Notes: generated by a model not told the origin, from the sequence alone. Counted from the first letter of the stretch, positions 28,001 through 35,962 are shown. The stretch is 64,000 bases of DNA from Pseudomonas sp. Ant30-3 (GCF_000690905.1 NZ_JMCL01000030.1:1-64000); one strand, 5' to 3'. Numbers and translations: made by a program.

Positions 28001-28213
28001 ATGACAGTAGCCGTCATCATTGCTGGCCTGTTACCGATCCTATTGGGTAGCGGTACCGGTAGCGAAGTAATGAGCCGCATCGCCGCGCCCATGGTCGGTG
28101 GCATGGTTACCGCGCCCTTACTGTCCCTGTTTGTTATTCCGGCAGCTTACCGCTTGATGCGCCGCCGGCGCCTCGCTGTTGAATCTAAACTCTCGCAAGG
28201 AAGCGGACTATGA
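25055..28213 (+). CDS. cusA: Heavy-metal RND efflux pump CusA
   Basis: A 1,052-residue inner-membrane transporter of the HME-RND family: N-terminal [40 protein letters not shown], the TM4 signature [20 protein letters not shown] (proton relay Asp), and the Met-containing periplasmic cleft region. HME1-type pumps export Cu(I)/Ag(I) from the periplasm and cytoplasm through CusB and CusC using the proton gradient. Length and motifs are those of a full pump. It is the last gene of the operon. Confidence 0.94.
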   Translation: MIAALIRWSVANRFLVLLATIFVTVWGVWSVQSTPIDALPDLSDVQVIIRTPYPGQAPQIVENQVTYPLATTMLSVPGAKTVRGYSFFGDSFVYVLFEDGTDLYWARSRVLEYLSQVQSRLPASAKPSLGPDATGVGWIYQYALVDRSGGHDLAQLRALQDWFLKFELKTLPNVAEVATVGGMVKQYQVQLDPLKLANLGITQAAVTEAIGKANQETGGALLEMAETEFMVRASGYLKTLNDFRSIPLKLGAGGVPVTLGDVATIQLGPEMRRGITELDGEGETVGGVVILRSGKNARETIAAVKAKLDDLKSSLPAGVEIVTTYDRSKLIDRAVENLSYKLLEEFIVVALVCGVFLWHLRSSLVAIISLPVGVLIAFIVMRYQGINANIMSLGGIAIAIGAMVDAAVVMIENAHKKIEAWHVAHPGEELKGERHWHVITEAAAEVGPALFFCLLIITLSFIPVFTLEAQEGRLFGPLAFTKTYAMAAAAGLSVTLVPVLMGYWIRGRIPKEDHNPLNRWLIKIYQPALDAVLHRPKVTLLIALLVFLSALWPISRLGGEFLPALDEGDLLYMPSALPGLSAQKAAQLLQQTDRLIKTVPEVEHVFGKAGRAETATDPAPLEMFETTIQFKPREQWRPGMTQEKLVEELDRVVRVPGLTNIWIPPIRNRIDMLATGIKSPIGVKIAGSNLTEIDAATQAVQRAAKDVPGVSSALAERLTGGRYVDVDIDRKAAARYGLNIADVQSIVAGAIGGENVGETIEGLARFPINVRYPREWRDSLGALEQLPIYTPLGSQITLGTVAKVKVSEGPPMLKSENARPSGWVYIDVRGRDIASVVADLRRVVSEQVKLQPGMSLSYSGQFEFLERANARLKLVVPATLLIIFVLLYLTFARFDEALLIMATLPFALTGGAWFLYLLGFNLSVATGVGFIALAGVSAEFGVIMLLYLKNAWAERVEAGDSTERGLIAAISEGAVQRVRPKAMTVAVIIAGLLPILLGSGTGSEVMSRIAAPMVGGMVTAPLLSLFVIPAAYRLMRRRRLAVESKLSQGSGL

Positions 28214-28216
28214 AGT

Positions 28217-28380
28217 AATCGTGTCCGCCACTGCTGCACGGCTCCTGGTTGCATGCGCAATATCATCCAGCGGTCTGGCTTTCTGATTGGACAGAGGACG
28301 ACCCTTATAATCAATCCGGGATCGAACTCTATCGGCAATGCGCCAAAACACAGCTGATAGAGATCGACGCAGGAGGCTAA
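28217..28380 (+). pseudogene. Orphan C-terminal tail of an unidentified gene
   Basis: Right after cusA one forward frame reads LLHGSWLHAQYHPAVWLSDW then TEDDPYNQSGIELYRQCAKT and QLIEIDAGG before TAA at 28378. The composition is that of real protein sequence (aromatic residues, charged loops), but there is no start, so it is the end of a gene whose front was lost. I cannot name the family. Confidence 0.45.
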
Positions 28381-28451
28381 TAAGCCTTCTCGATGCGGAT
28401 AGGTTGTAAGAACGAACGCATATTTCTTCTTAGGCAAACCCGGAGGAATGT

Positions 28452-28643
28452 ATGGAAATGTCGGGCTTGATCGATTTACTCGTTGGTAAAGGAAACAGCT
28501 TGATTGGCAGTGTTCTGAGTGATGCCGAAGCGGTGTCGTTTGTTGAGGCGCATTTTCCGGGCAAAGCGTATTGCCTGGTAGCTGATTGGACCGTGATCGA
28601 TGTGTCCGTCTCCGACGAGCAAACCAAAATGCTTGCGCCATGA
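28452..28643 (+). CDS. Small hypothetical protein
   Basis: A 63-residue frame (MEMSGLIDLLVGKGNSLIG, FVEAHFPGKAYCLVADWTV) with GGAGG 6 bases before the ATG. The translation looks protein-like but I recognise no family. It may be a real small protein or the front part of a gene fused to the relic that follows. Low confidence. Confidence 0.35.
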   Translation: MEMSGLIDLLVGKGNSLIGSVLSDAEAVSFVEAHFPGKAYCLVADWTVIDVSVSDEQTKMLAP

Positions 28644-28854
28644 TGCTACCTATAACCCGATCACCAGCAACGGTGCGTTGGGCGAAGTCACGCTCTTGAG
28701 CGGCAGTGCCAAGCAAGTCTTGCCGCTGGTACCCTCCGGCGACAATGCGCTGTTGGCGGAAGGCTCTTACCAAGCCGCAGCAGGCAGCAAAGCTGTGCTC
28801 AAACTGACGTTTCCCGGCAAGTCGGCTGAGCTGTTTCGCTTCGTCTTACAGTGA
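28639..28854 (+). pseudogene. Orphan C-terminal fragment of an exported-type protein
   Basis: The frame reads HDATYNPITSNGALGEVTLL, SGSAKQVLPLVPSGDNALLA, EGSYQAAAGSKAVLKLTFPG and stops after FRFVLQ. Regular beta-strand-like segments suggest a periplasmic beta-sandwich domain. No proper start is present and the preceding frame is different, so it is the truncated end of a lost gene. Family not identified. Confidence 0.45.
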
Positions 28855-29004
28855 GCAATAACTACTTTTTCCGTAGCGCTCAATGCCGAGTAGTTGATCA
28901 TGATCAATGAGCGACTGGTTGCGGCGGCGCAGCATGATAGGCAGGCGATTGCTCGCCGAATACCAGTCGCAATAGTCACTGTTTCGCTAAAAGGATCAGC
29001 GCTC

Positions 29005-30009
29005 ATGTTCAAGTTCAAACTGCTTTTGGCGTCCAGTCTCGCGCTGGCTTTAAACGTAGCGCTGGCAGCGCCAGTTGGCACCGTGTACACGGCCAATGAG
29101 CGCGACAGTTCGATTAGCCAAGTCAGGCTCGACACGGGTGTGGTCAAAACGCTGCCCCTGAATATTGCACCGCATAATTTACAAATCAGCGCCGATGGAC
29201 GCTTGCTACTGGTGGTGGGCATGCCTACGCATGCTGAGCATCAAACAGGAGCCATGAAGGCGGGTGAGTTGCTGGTGTTCAGCACTGCCACGCTAGATAA
29301 ACCGGCCTTTAGCCTACCGGCGGGGCAACATCCCGCCCACGTGGTGACTGACCTGAGCGGACAGCGAGCTTTCGTTAGCGACTCTGCCGCTAATCTGGTG
29401 CGGGTGTTTGACCTACAAGCACGCACTCAGCTGGGCACTGTCAAGACCGGTAGTTTCCCCCATGGTTTACGCCTGAGCCCGGATGGCAAGATGCTGTATG
29501 TCGCCAATATGCGCAGTGGCAGCGTATCAGTAATCGATACCGCAACGCTGAAAGAAGCCACGCAAATTGCCGTTGGTAACGGCCCCGTGCAAGTCGGCTT
29601 CGCCCCAGATGGGCGGCAGGCCTATGTGTCGCTGAGCGCGGAGAACAAGCTCGGAATCATCGATACGGAAACACAACGCTTGATAGGTAAAGTTGCCGTC
29701 GGCAGAACGCCGATTCAGATGTATGCCACGGCAGATGGTCGCCAGGTCTACGTGGCCAATCAGGGCAGCAGCAGTGAGCCGGATGACCGCGTCTCGGTGA
29801 TTGACCCGCAGACCTTGAGCGTTGTCGCCACCCTGACCACCGGTAAGGGCGCTCACGGCGTGGCCATCAGCAGCGACGGCGCTTATGTGTTTGTTAGCAA
29901 TATCGAGGCCGGCACCTTCTCTGTGATCGATACTGCCAGTCGCACAGTGGTGGCCAGCCATAAAGTCGGGGCCGGACCCAATGGCATTAGCTACCAAGTG
30001 CCCGAGTGA
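29005..30009 (+). CDS. YVTN-family beta-propeller repeat protein
   Basis: A 334-residue exported protein with a signal peptide (FKLLLASSLALALNVALAAP) and about seven repeat blades of the YVTN type (PDGKMLYVANMRSGSVSVID, VGNGPVQVGFAPDGRQAYVS, SDGAYVFVSNIEAGTFSVID). The start is the ATG with AAAGGA upstream; a longer frame lacks a signal peptide. The propeller usually mediates protein or surface interactions; no partner is known. Its last 117 bases plus 22 downstream are repeated at 461-599. A paralogue runs off the left window edge. Confidence 0.88.
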   Translation: MFKFKLLLASSLALALNVALAAPVGTVYTANERDSSISQVRLDTGVVKTLPLNIAPHNLQISADGRLLLVVGMPTHAEHQTGAMKAGELLVFSTATLDKPAFSLPAGQHPAHVVTDLSGQRAFVSDSAANLVRVFDLQARTQLGTVKTGSFPHGLRLSPDGKMLYVANMRSGSVSVIDTATLKEATQIAVGNGPVQVGFAPDGRQAYVSLSAENKLGIIDTETQRLIGKVAVGRTPIQMYATADGRQVYVANQGSSSEPDDRVSVIDPQTLSVVATLTTGKGAHGVAISSDGAYVFVSNIEAGTFSVIDTASRTVVASHKVGAGPNGISYQVPE

Positions 30010-30228
30010 GCCGCAAACAACCGCTGGTTTGTGCTGCCGGACTGCGGCAACCGAGTCTGACGGTCCAAAGACTTGTGTGAGCGTTTGCTGTCAGGGTGGT
30101 GTTATAGAGCAATGTCGCATCATTGAATCGCTGTCGAGTCGCAGTTAACTGACGAAGCATTTCGTCAACATGCAATGACAGCAGAATGGCGGCATCTAGC
30201 GCCGCCAGAAATAGACCAAGCGACTATT

Positions 30229-30611
30229 TCAGTGATTTGCATGCAGAGGCAGGGCTATCGAAATCAAAGCTGCGAGCAGCACGAAGGCGCTCGATATCCA
30301 TAAGCACGTCCCCAGCCCATACACCGGCAAGGCCACCACAAACCAGACATCGCGGGCACCGAGCAGGAACATCCGCGCCGCTGAAAGGATATTGATCGCC
30401 CGGATCTTGGACAGGATGTCGCGAAACTTTGGCTTGGCTTTGGCCTTGCCCAAATCCTTCTTCAACAGGATCAGGCTACTGATCCAAATCAGCGCCAGTA
30501 CGCCGGCCATGGCCAGCAAGGCGCCTTTGAAGCCGATCAATGCCAGCAAGGCTCCGCCAAGAAAGAAGCCGGCACCCTTGAGTGCGTTCTTCGAGCCGAT
30601 GAGGATCGCTA
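30229..30611 (-). pseudogene. arsJ relic with a large internal deletion
   Basis: The minus frame matches ArsJ of 14597-15817 in two blocks: ILIGSKNALKGAGFFLGGAL through DLGKAKAKPKFRDILSK to WFVVALPVY, then directly GLGTCLWISSAFVLLAALIS and the C-terminus. About 150 codons in the middle (the stretch after ALPVY) and the N-terminal ~145 residues are missing. It is a second, independently diverged arsJ copy that was cut down but kept in frame at the deletion. Confidence 0.85.
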
Positions 30612-30642
30612 AACGAGGAGTTTTCTACAGTCGCGACGTAAG

Positions 30643-30699
30643 GTGTATGGAAATTAGCGAAATTATGTCCTGAGCATAAACTCGCTAATTTCGATACAC
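30643..30699. repeat. Large inverted repeat with 7-bp spacer
   Basis: Two 25-bp arms, 30643-30667 and 30675-30699, each containing GAAATTAGCGA or its complement, with 22 of 25 matching positions, separated by TCCTGAG. The geometry resembles a recombination core site or a resolvase site rather than a terminator (no T-tract). It sits about 30 bases from the end of the arsJ relic, where homology breaks. The following 30700-31079 contains no gene I can recognise. Confidence 0.6.
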
Positions 30700-31079
30700 A
30701 TGCTGGGCGTGATGGATATTGCTCCGTCGGCAGAATAGCCTCGTGAACAACTGGCTGACCTGGCCGCCGAGCCGCAAGGTCCTTGCGCCAGCGGGAACTG
30801 TTCATCTAACGCAATTTTCCTGCGTTGTGTGTGTGAGCGCTTCGCATACGCCGCAAGGGATCTGCGTCCCAACCTTGCTGGATAGCTAGTCGAGAAAACC
30901 CCGTTGCCCCTAATGAGTTGGCCATAGTTACCTACCACCGAAATCATCGCTTGCGACGACAAACTGATTAATACCGTATGAACACTCGCGGTAGCCCCCT
31001 GGACCGCCATTTGTTTCAGAGACAAATCTCGAAGGCAGCAATTGGTCGCTCTCTGCCGGCCATGGCCAAGAAACGTACT

Positions 31080-31148
31080 GGTCGAATCCGATGCAAATGG
31101 CTGGTCAGGTCAAATGCAAACGGGTGGTCAAGTCTGTGCAATTACCCA
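31080..31148 (-). repeat. Third end of the ars-element type
   Basis: Read on the minus strand from 31148 the sequence starts TGGGTAATTGCACAGACTTG and continues with two more ~22-bp units (CGTTTGCATTTGACCTGACC and CATTTGCATCGGATTCGACC). The terminus TGnGTAATTGCA and unit spacing match the right end at 20797-20867. The element body would lie to the left, where the arsJ relic is. No left partner is found, so it is a remnant. Confidence 0.72.
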
Positions 31149-31168
31149 TCAACAGATCAAAAGAACCT

Positions 31169-31250
31169 AGCTAGGCACGAGGCTTATCAGATAATCGGCC
31201 TGACCAAAGCCGGCACAGATCAGGTTATTGCTGAATACCCCGAAAACTAA
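31169..31250 (+). pseudogene. DUF411 gene 3' relic
   Basis: The frame reads EAYQIIGLTKAGTDQVIAEY then PEN and stop, against DAYQVIGLSKAGADQVIAEY PAN at the end of the intact DUF411 gene (12704-13171). Only the last ~25 residues remain, joined to transposon-end sequence upstream. It points to a former second copy of the copper cluster. Confidence 0.85.
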
Positions 31251-31349
31251 TCCCGCCCCATCCATCCCGTCACAACATGGTCACCGTTCATGGCCATGCA
31301 GCGGGACATGCCCTCTCGATTTCGTTCTCAAGCAATACACCAAGGACGA

Positions 31350-31560
31350 TCAGCTACAGTTGTACAGGCGCGCTTGCACCGCATCGGATAACCCCGTACC
31401 GCTGTCCTCAATAACAATTTGATATGACTTCAAGTAAATGGTGATGACGCCTTGCTCCGTATGCTGACAAGCATTGCGCAGCAGATTGCTGACGGCGATA
31501 GTGATCAGTTCGGGAATGGCGTTGCCCCTCAGCTTGCCTTCCCGAATCAGGACAACTGTT
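31350..31560 (-). pseudogene. Sensor histidine kinase ATPase-domain fragment
   Basis: The minus frame reads IPELITIAVSNLLRNACQHT (N-box of the HATPase domain) followed by EQGVITIYLKSYQIVIEDSG and TGLSDAVQARL (G1 box DxGxGL), then stops. The sensor, dimerisation and distal ATP-lid parts are missing, so it is a relic. It cannot be assigned to a specific sensor family; in this setting it might have been a metal sensor. Confidence 0.72.
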
Positions 31561-31596
31561 TTGGCTGAAAAAGTAGAAACCGTAAATGATGGTGGT

Positions 31597-31779
31597 TTAA
31601 GAGTTCTTTTTTTGCAGGCTTTTCAGACGCAGGGTCGCGCGTTGTACAGCGGCCATTTTTTCTGGACGCTTCATTCGCTTCCATTTTCTGATGTCTTCCT
31701 TGGTGCGACCGCAGCTGACGCACAGTTCACTGTTCAGCTGGCAAACAGAAATACAGGGATTTTCGATGTCCTTGGCCAT
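31597..31779 (-). CDS. DUF1289 domain protein
   Basis: A 60-residue protein with the DUF1289 pattern NPCISVCQLNSELCVSCGRT followed by EDIRKWKRM: four cysteines (CxxxC and CxxC) that probably bind Zn or an Fe-S cluster, and a basic tail (RLKSLQKKNS). Function of the family is unknown; some members are annotated as Fe-S related. It lies 43 bases downstream of dmeF on the same strand. Confidence 0.87.
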   Translation of the reverse strand: MAKDIENPCISVCQLNSELCVSCGRTKEDIRKWKRMKRPEKMAAVQRATLRLKSLQKKNS

Positions 31780-31822
31780 TGTTCAATTCCTCGTCGAACT
31801 TATGCGTGCTACGGGTTCATCG

Positions 31823-32788
31823 CTATGCTAGAACGGCGACCTGATTCGGTGAGTCGGCGCCCAGCTTTGTGCGGTATTCAACGGTTAGATGTGTGATTTC
31901 ATGAACCGTAGCAAGCCGTTCTCGTATGTTTTCTGCATTCACTGCCGGGCTGCCCAGAACACTCACAATCGCGGCGCGGGCTTGCGGCCCAACCTGCCAG
32001 ACATGAAGATCAATGATCGAAGCATCTCCCGGTCGTTCAACCAGCTCACGAATCTCTTCAGCGACATGATCATCTGTCTGGTCGAGCAATACCCCCGCAG
32101 TCACCCGCATCAACGACCAAGCCCAGCGTGCAATGACTACTGCACCCACAATCCCCATTGCAGGGTCGAGCCATACCCAACCAAGGTATCGACCAGCAAG
32201 CAGTGCAGCGATGGCCAGAACCGAGGTCAGTGCATCTGCAATGACGTGAACGTAAGCAGATCGCAAATTATTGTCATGGCCATGCGCATGGTGAGATTGG
32301 CCGTGGCCCTGGTCATGCCCATGGTGATGATCATGACCGCCAGATAGCAAAAGCGCGCTCAGGATATTCACTGCTAATCCGACAACTGCGATAAGAGTCG
32401 CTGTCCCGAATTGCACTTGAGTCGGTTGGAAGAGACGGAATAGCGATTCTCCGCCAATTCCCAAGGAGACCAGTCCCAAAATCAGAGCAGAGGCGAAGCC
32501 ACCCAAGTCTCCCACCTTGCCAGTTCCAAAACTGTAACGAGCACTTGAGGCATGTCTTTTTGCGTAACCGTAAGCAGCTGCGGCTATGCCAAGTGCCCCA
32601 GCGTGCGTTGCCATGTGAAAACCATCGGCAAGCAACGCCATTGAGCCAGTGAGATAACCTGCGGTGATTTCAGCAACCATCATTACGACGGTCAGAGCCA
32701 CCACCCACAAGGTTCGCTTGGCGTTTTCTTCATGTGATGTCCCCAAGAACATATGGTCGTGGGAATAGTCGGTGTACGAATTACTCAT
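31823..32788 (-). CDS. dmeF: Cation diffusion facilitator (DmeF-like Co/Ni efflux)
   Basis: A 321-residue CDF transporter with six transmembrane segments, HxxxD-type metal sites in TM2 (LLADGFHMATH) and TM5 (HVIADALTSVL), and a His-rich loop of about 25 residues between TM4 and TM5 (HDHHHGHDQGHGQSHH). The C-terminal cytoplasmic domain (IIDLHVWQVGPQARAAIVSV) is that of DmeF. It exports Co(II) and Ni(II), possibly Zn(II), in exchange for protons. It follows the RcnR-like repressor gene by 11 bases, the dmeRF arrangement. Confidence 0.88.
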   Translation of the reverse strand: MSNSYTDYSHDHMFLGTSHEENAKRTLWVVALTVVMMVAEITAGYLTGSMALLADGFHMATHAGALGIAAAAYGYAKRHASSARYSFGTGKVGDLGGFASALILGLVSLGIGGESLFRLFQPTQVQFGTATLIAVVGLAVNILSALLLSGGHDHHHGHDQGHGQSHHAHGHDNNLRSAYVHVIADALTSVLAIAALLAGRYLGWVWLDPAMGIVGAVVIARWAWSLMRVTAGVLLDQTDDHVAEEIRELVERPGDASIIDLHVWQVGPQARAAIVSVLGSPAVNAENIRERLATVHEITHLTVEYRTKLGADSPNQVAVLA

Positions 32789-32799
32789 CTGGGTGAATC

Positions 32800-33075
32800 C
32801 TATTTGGAATAGCGGCGAATGGCTTCGAGAAGCTCATCAACGCCTTTCGCTCTTTCTTCGTTGCTGAGTGTCGGATTCGCGACGTGTTCACGAGCGTGGT
32901 CTTCGATGATTTCATCCATCAGCCCATTGATAGCGCCACGGGTTGAAGCGACCAAAAGCAAGGTTTTCGAGCAGTCATCATCAGAGTCGAGTGCTCGCTC
33001 AATCGCCTGGATTTGCCCAGCGATTCGCTTTACGCGTTTAAGAAGATTGTCTTTGCTCGATCTAACATGACCCAT
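32800..33075 (-). CDS. dmeR: RcnR/FrmR-family metal-responsive repressor (DmeR-like)
   Basis: A 91-residue all-helical protein of the CsoR/RcnR/FrmR family: LLKRVKRIAGQIQAIERALD, DDDCSKTLLLVASTRGAING (conserved Cys) and IIEDHAREHVA (His ligands). Such repressors bind a C/G-tract operator and release it on Co(II)/Ni(II) (RcnR, DmeR) or formaldehyde (FrmR). The neighbouring CDF efflux gene and the C-tract in the promoter favour DmeR. Confidence 0.88.
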   Translation of the reverse strand: MGHVRSSKDNLLKRVKRIAGQIQAIERALDSDDDCSKTLLLVASTRGAINGLMDEIIEDHAREHVANPTLSNEERAKGVDELLEAIRRYSK

Positions 33076-33077
33076 AC

Positions 33078-33096
33078 CATACCCCCCCTACCTATA
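33078..33096 (-). promoter_or_regulatory. C-tract operator of the dmeRF promoter
   Basis: CATACCCCCCCTACCTATA begins 3 bases before the DmeR start codon. DmeR/RcnR operators consist of AT-rich half-sites around a C or G tract, so autorepression at this site is likely. Confidence 0.6.
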
Positions 33097-33313
33097 ATGA
33101 AAGTATGATCACACGTTCCAACTAGCCATACAAGCCAGGGAGGGAATACATCCGACCGGCAGCATTTGAATGCTGCAATCGAAACATTGAGCACGTCGCC
33201 TCGCCGTGCAGAACCAATACAAGCCGATGGGTGGGCCGCACTTCAATAATTCGATAGATGGCGTAGCGCCTATTTCTTGAGCTGCCATGGTCTATGGTTT
33301 AGGATCGAACCAT

Positions 33314-33329
33314 ATCCCCCCGGGGGGAT
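33314..33329. promoter_or_regulatory. CsoR/RcnR-type C6G6 palindrome
   Basis: ATCCCCCCGGGGGGAT is a perfect 16-bp palindrome about 95 bases before a truncated MFS gene. CsoR/RcnR-family repressors recognise such C/G tracts flanked by A/T. The gap 33097-33313 shows no gene. Confidence 0.6.
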
Positions 33330-33424
33330 GTCCGCACTCAACAGAGACGAAACCAGCTGATTGCGTCTCTTCGTGAAAAGTTCGGTAACCGCCTGGTCAC
33401 GCACTTCGCCACTTGAGATATTGC

Positions 33425-33549
33425 ATGCTGAAAATCCTAGCCAACCGAACCTACCGCCATCTCTTTCTGGCCCAAGTGATTGCACTCGTAGGAACAGGTC
33501 TTGCCACTGTCGCGCTGGGCCTACTGGCATTCGATCTTGCAGGTGCCCA
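33425..33549 (+). pseudogene. MFS transporter N-terminal fragment
   Basis: The frame reads MLKILANRTYRHLFLAQVIA then LVGTGLATVALGLLAFDLAG, the first transmembrane segment of an MFS exporter, and becomes insertion-sequence DNA after AGAQ. The N-terminus resembles nickel/cobalt or drug MFS exporters, and the C6G6 palindrome upstream would fit a metal-controlled gene. The rest is absent. Confidence 0.65.
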
Positions 33550-33612
33550 AGTGCGTATTTCGGCCCATCGTGACCGCCCGTTTCGGTACATCGTGACCGA
33601 CCATTTCGCTAA
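33550..33612. mobile_element. Insertion-sequence end remnant (IS21-like)
   Basis: The segment contains repeated units CATCGTGACCG and GTTTCGG / ATTTCGC, the kind of short repeated terminus seen in IS21-family elements of Pseudomonas. There is no transposase. It abuts the IS5 left end. Confidence 0.45.
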
Positions 33613-34804
33613 GGATGGTCTGAAGTAGTTGTGTATTTCTGGCTGACTTCAGCCCCTGCCGATTTTAAAAGCGGCAAATCGATCAAAAACGCTCAGATCA
33701 CCCGCTTATTTCTGTGTTTTTAGCCGCCGCGAGCACCTCGCGGCAGCCATTTCCCACATTACAGGCGCACCTCTCCTGCATTCGCCAGTAAATGTCGGCG
33801 CGCCATCCACAGGTTCGACAGCGCGAACAGCGTCACCAGTTGCGCCGTGTTCTTCGCCAGACCACGGAAGCGCACCTTCACATAACCGAACTGGCGCTTG
33901 ATCACCCGGAACGGATGCTCGACCTTGGCTCGTACCTGAGCCTTGGCCTTCTCAATCTTGCGCGCGGCTTTGTACAAAGCACTGCGCTTATCAAGCTTCT
34001 TGTAAGTACTACGGCGGGCGGCGATCTGCCAGATGACCTCCCGGCCTTCATGTTCAGGGCGTTTCTCGACGCCGGTGTAACCCGCGTCGGCACCGACCAT
34101 GTTCTCATCGCCGTGCAGCAGCTTATCGACCTGGGTGACATCGGCCACGTTGGCCGCCGTGCCCACCACGCTGTGCACCAAGCCCGACTCATCATCGACA
34201 CCGATGTGCGCCTTCATGCCGAAGTAGTACTGGTTACCCTTCTTGGTCTGATGCATTTCCGGGTCGCGCTTACCGTCCTTGTTCTTGGTCGAACTCGGCG
34301 CATTGATCAGCGTGGCATCGACGATCGTGCCTTGGCGCAGCGACAGCCCTCGGTCGCCCAGATAGCCATTGATGACAGCCAAGATGCCGGCGGCTAGTTC
34401 GTGCTTCTCCAGCAAACGACGGAAGTTGAGGATGGTGGTTTCATCGGGGATACGCTCCAAGCTCAGCCCCGCGAACTGGCGCAGGATGGTGGTCTCGTAC
34501 AGCGCCTCTTCCATCGCTGGATCGCTGTAACCGAACCAGTTTTGCATCAGGTGCACGCGCAGCATCGCCATCAGCGGATAGGCCGGACGACCGCCTTCAC
34601 CCTTGGGATAATGCGGCTCGATCAAGGCAATCAAACCCTTCCACGGCACCACCCGATCCATCTCGATCAGGAACAACTCTTTGCGGGTTTGTTTGCGCTT
34701 ACCGGCGTACTCGGCGTCAGCGAAGGTCATCTGCTTCATGGGGAAACTCAGCGGGTGGAATCCGGGTATTTTGCCAAAATCTGGAAGTCTTCTTCAGAGT
34801 TTCC
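33613..34804 (-). mobile_element. IS5-group insertion sequence, 1,192 bp
   Basis: Ends are imperfect 16-bp inverted repeats: GGATGGTCTGAAGTAG (left) and GGAAACTCTGAAGAAG (right, minus strand), similar in length and start to those of E. coli IS5. The left flank is CTAA and the right flank TTAA; both suit the YTAR target of IS5, but they differ, so the flanks do not come from one insertion event. It interrupts tnsB. Confidence 0.78.
33759..34739 (-). CDS. IS5-family transposase
   Basis: A 326-residue DDE transposase like E. coli IS5: N-terminal TFADAEYAGKRKQTRKELFL, the first Asp in GTIVDATLINAPSSTKN, the second in VGADAGYTGVEKR, and the C-terminal E region RAKVEHPFRVIKRQFGYVK. All catalytic regions are present, so it may be active. 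Confidence 0.94.
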   Translation of the reverse strand: MKQMTFADAEYAGKRKQTRKELFLIEMDRVVPWKGLIALIEPHYPKGEGGRPAYPLMAMLRVHLMQNWFGYSDPAMEEALYETTILRQFAGLSLERIPDETTILNFRRLLEKHELAAGILAVINGYLGDRGLSLRQGTIVDATLINAPSSTKNKDGKRDPEMHQTKKGNQYYFGMKAHIGVDDESGLVHSVVGTAANVADVTQVDKLLHGDENMVGADAGYTGVEKRPEHEGREVIWQIAARRSTYKKLDKRSALYKAARKIEKAKAQVRAKVEHPFRVIKRQFGYVKVRFRGLAKNTAQLVTLFALSNLWMARRHLLANAGEVRL

Positions 34805-34922
34805 TTAATTGGATCAAAACTACCGCATCGTATCGCTCATTGAGATACAAGACCCTAACGATGCCAGGCACGACGGAAAACTCAGTGACCGGTTCAAAAA
34901 TATCATTGACTTGGACTTTCAT
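34805..34922 (-). pseudogene. tnsB: tnsB, first 39 codons only, cut by IS5
   Basis: Starting ATG 34922 (overlapping the tnsA stop as ATGA) the frame gives MKVQVNDIFEPVTEFSVVPG then IVRVLYLNERYDAVVLIQL before the IS5 right end. The start overlapping tnsA and the N-terminus fit TnsB/Mu-type transposases. No continuation of tnsB exists on the other side of the IS, so the rest was deleted. Confidence 0.7.
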
Positions 34923-35776
34923 GATAAGCCCTCCGCCGCCAGTGAAATTTTTATTGGGCTTTCGATAATTTCAAAGGTTGGTAGTGGTGCAGTCATTTGA
35001 ATGGGAGTACCAACCAAATCTACCTTGATCGACTTGGCCCATATCAGGTGATGATATAAAGCCCGAGAATCTTGATAGGAGATAAATAAACGTGCGGCAA
35101 TCTTTCGCAGACTTTCAGCCGTACTCCACGGGTACGGACGGCAGCTAGTTAAGTGCTCCAGAAAATCTGAATGTAATGAGGGCTCAGCCAAGGCGCGCGG
35201 CAGCTGAGCAAACTTCCTGAGCAAGCCTAAATTCTTGATCAAATCGGGACTGAACATTTCTTCAGTGACAATGGCCCAATCGACGTGTTGACCAGCCCAG
35301 AAACGTTTTTCGATCTCAAGTTTTTCCAACGTTCTCCTGGCTTGTTTGCCTTCGAGGTCGCTGCGGTATTTGATTGTTCGGGCTACGGATTTAAAGCTGC
35401 CATCGGACTTTTTTATTGTTAATAAAAAATCCGTGGTCATAACGTAAGGAAGCACTGTCTTCGGATACTTGGGGTATCGCACTCCGATAGAGCTAGCGAT
35501 TGCTTGAGCACTTTCTCGCGGCAGCAATGGATACTGCTCGCGTATATCCACAACATTTTCCGAAAACTCACATACCAAAAAATAGGCGCGTTCTAGGTCA
35601 GAAAAGAGGTGATGGAGACGATCGATCTTCACACCTTGGGTCTTGTGGGAGCGTCCTCTGGAAGGCACATCTTGGACGCGCAGCCACGGCAAATAACTGG
35701 CACCAGCTCCGCTACCGAATCCATTCGTAATGTGCCTTTGAATGTCTATCTCTGACGAAAACCTACGACCGCGCAA
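34919..35776 (-). CDS. tnsA: Tn7-like TnsA endonuclease
   Basis: A 285-residue protein of the TnsA family. The restriction-enzyme-like catalytic residues fit E62 (LFSDLERAYFLVCEFSENV), D116 (VMTTDFLLT) and K136 (ARTIKYRSDLEGKQA), close to E63, D114 and K132 of Tn7 TnsA. The C-terminal part holds the winged-helix region. TnsA cuts the 5' ends of the transposon so that Tn7 moves by cut-and-paste with TnsB. It is encoded just inside the transposon right end, as in Tn7, and overlaps tnsB. Confidence 0.85.
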   Translation of the reverse strand: MRGRRFSSEIDIQRHITNGFGSGAGASYLPWLRVQDVPSRGRSHKTQGVKIDRLHHLFSDLERAYFLVCEFSENVVDIREQYPLLPRESAQAIASSIGVRYPKYPKTVLPYVMTTDFLLTIKKSDGSFKSVARTIKYRSDLEGKQARRTLEKLEIEKRFWAGQHVDWAIVTEEMFSPDLIKNLGLLRKFAQLPRALAEPSLHSDFLEHLTSCRPYPWSTAESLRKIAARLFISYQDSRALYHHLIWAKSIKVDLVGTPIQMTAPLPTFEIIESPIKISLAAEGLS

Positions 35777-35935
35777 TGCTTCCTCCTTCGTCCGCCGTGA
35801 CCGCCTCTCCTCGTCCTGAAAAAATAGTTACAGGAAAAAATCGCTCACCATCTGCCGATGGTATAGCGCTTTCTAGCCTACTCCCGGAGCGAAACGAAGC
35901 GGAGAATCTAGACCGATGGCTCAGCCCAGAAATGG

Positions 35936-35959
35936 AAACCCCCGTAAATACGGGGGTTT
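35936..35959. terminator. Perfect hairpin inside the Tn7-like right end
   Basis: AAACCCCCGTA / TACGGGGGTTT, 11-bp arms with a 2-base loop, with A and T tracts on the two sides, so it can act in both directions. It lies between the tnsA start and the TnsB-site array, where it would shield tnsA from outside transcription. Confidence 0.6.
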
Positions 35960-35962
35960 AGG

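Noticed and set aside
31350..31560. Histidine kinase fragment as the CopS of the cop boxes
   Set aside because: Only a piece of the ATPase domain remains; it cannot sense or signal, and its subfamily cannot be told.
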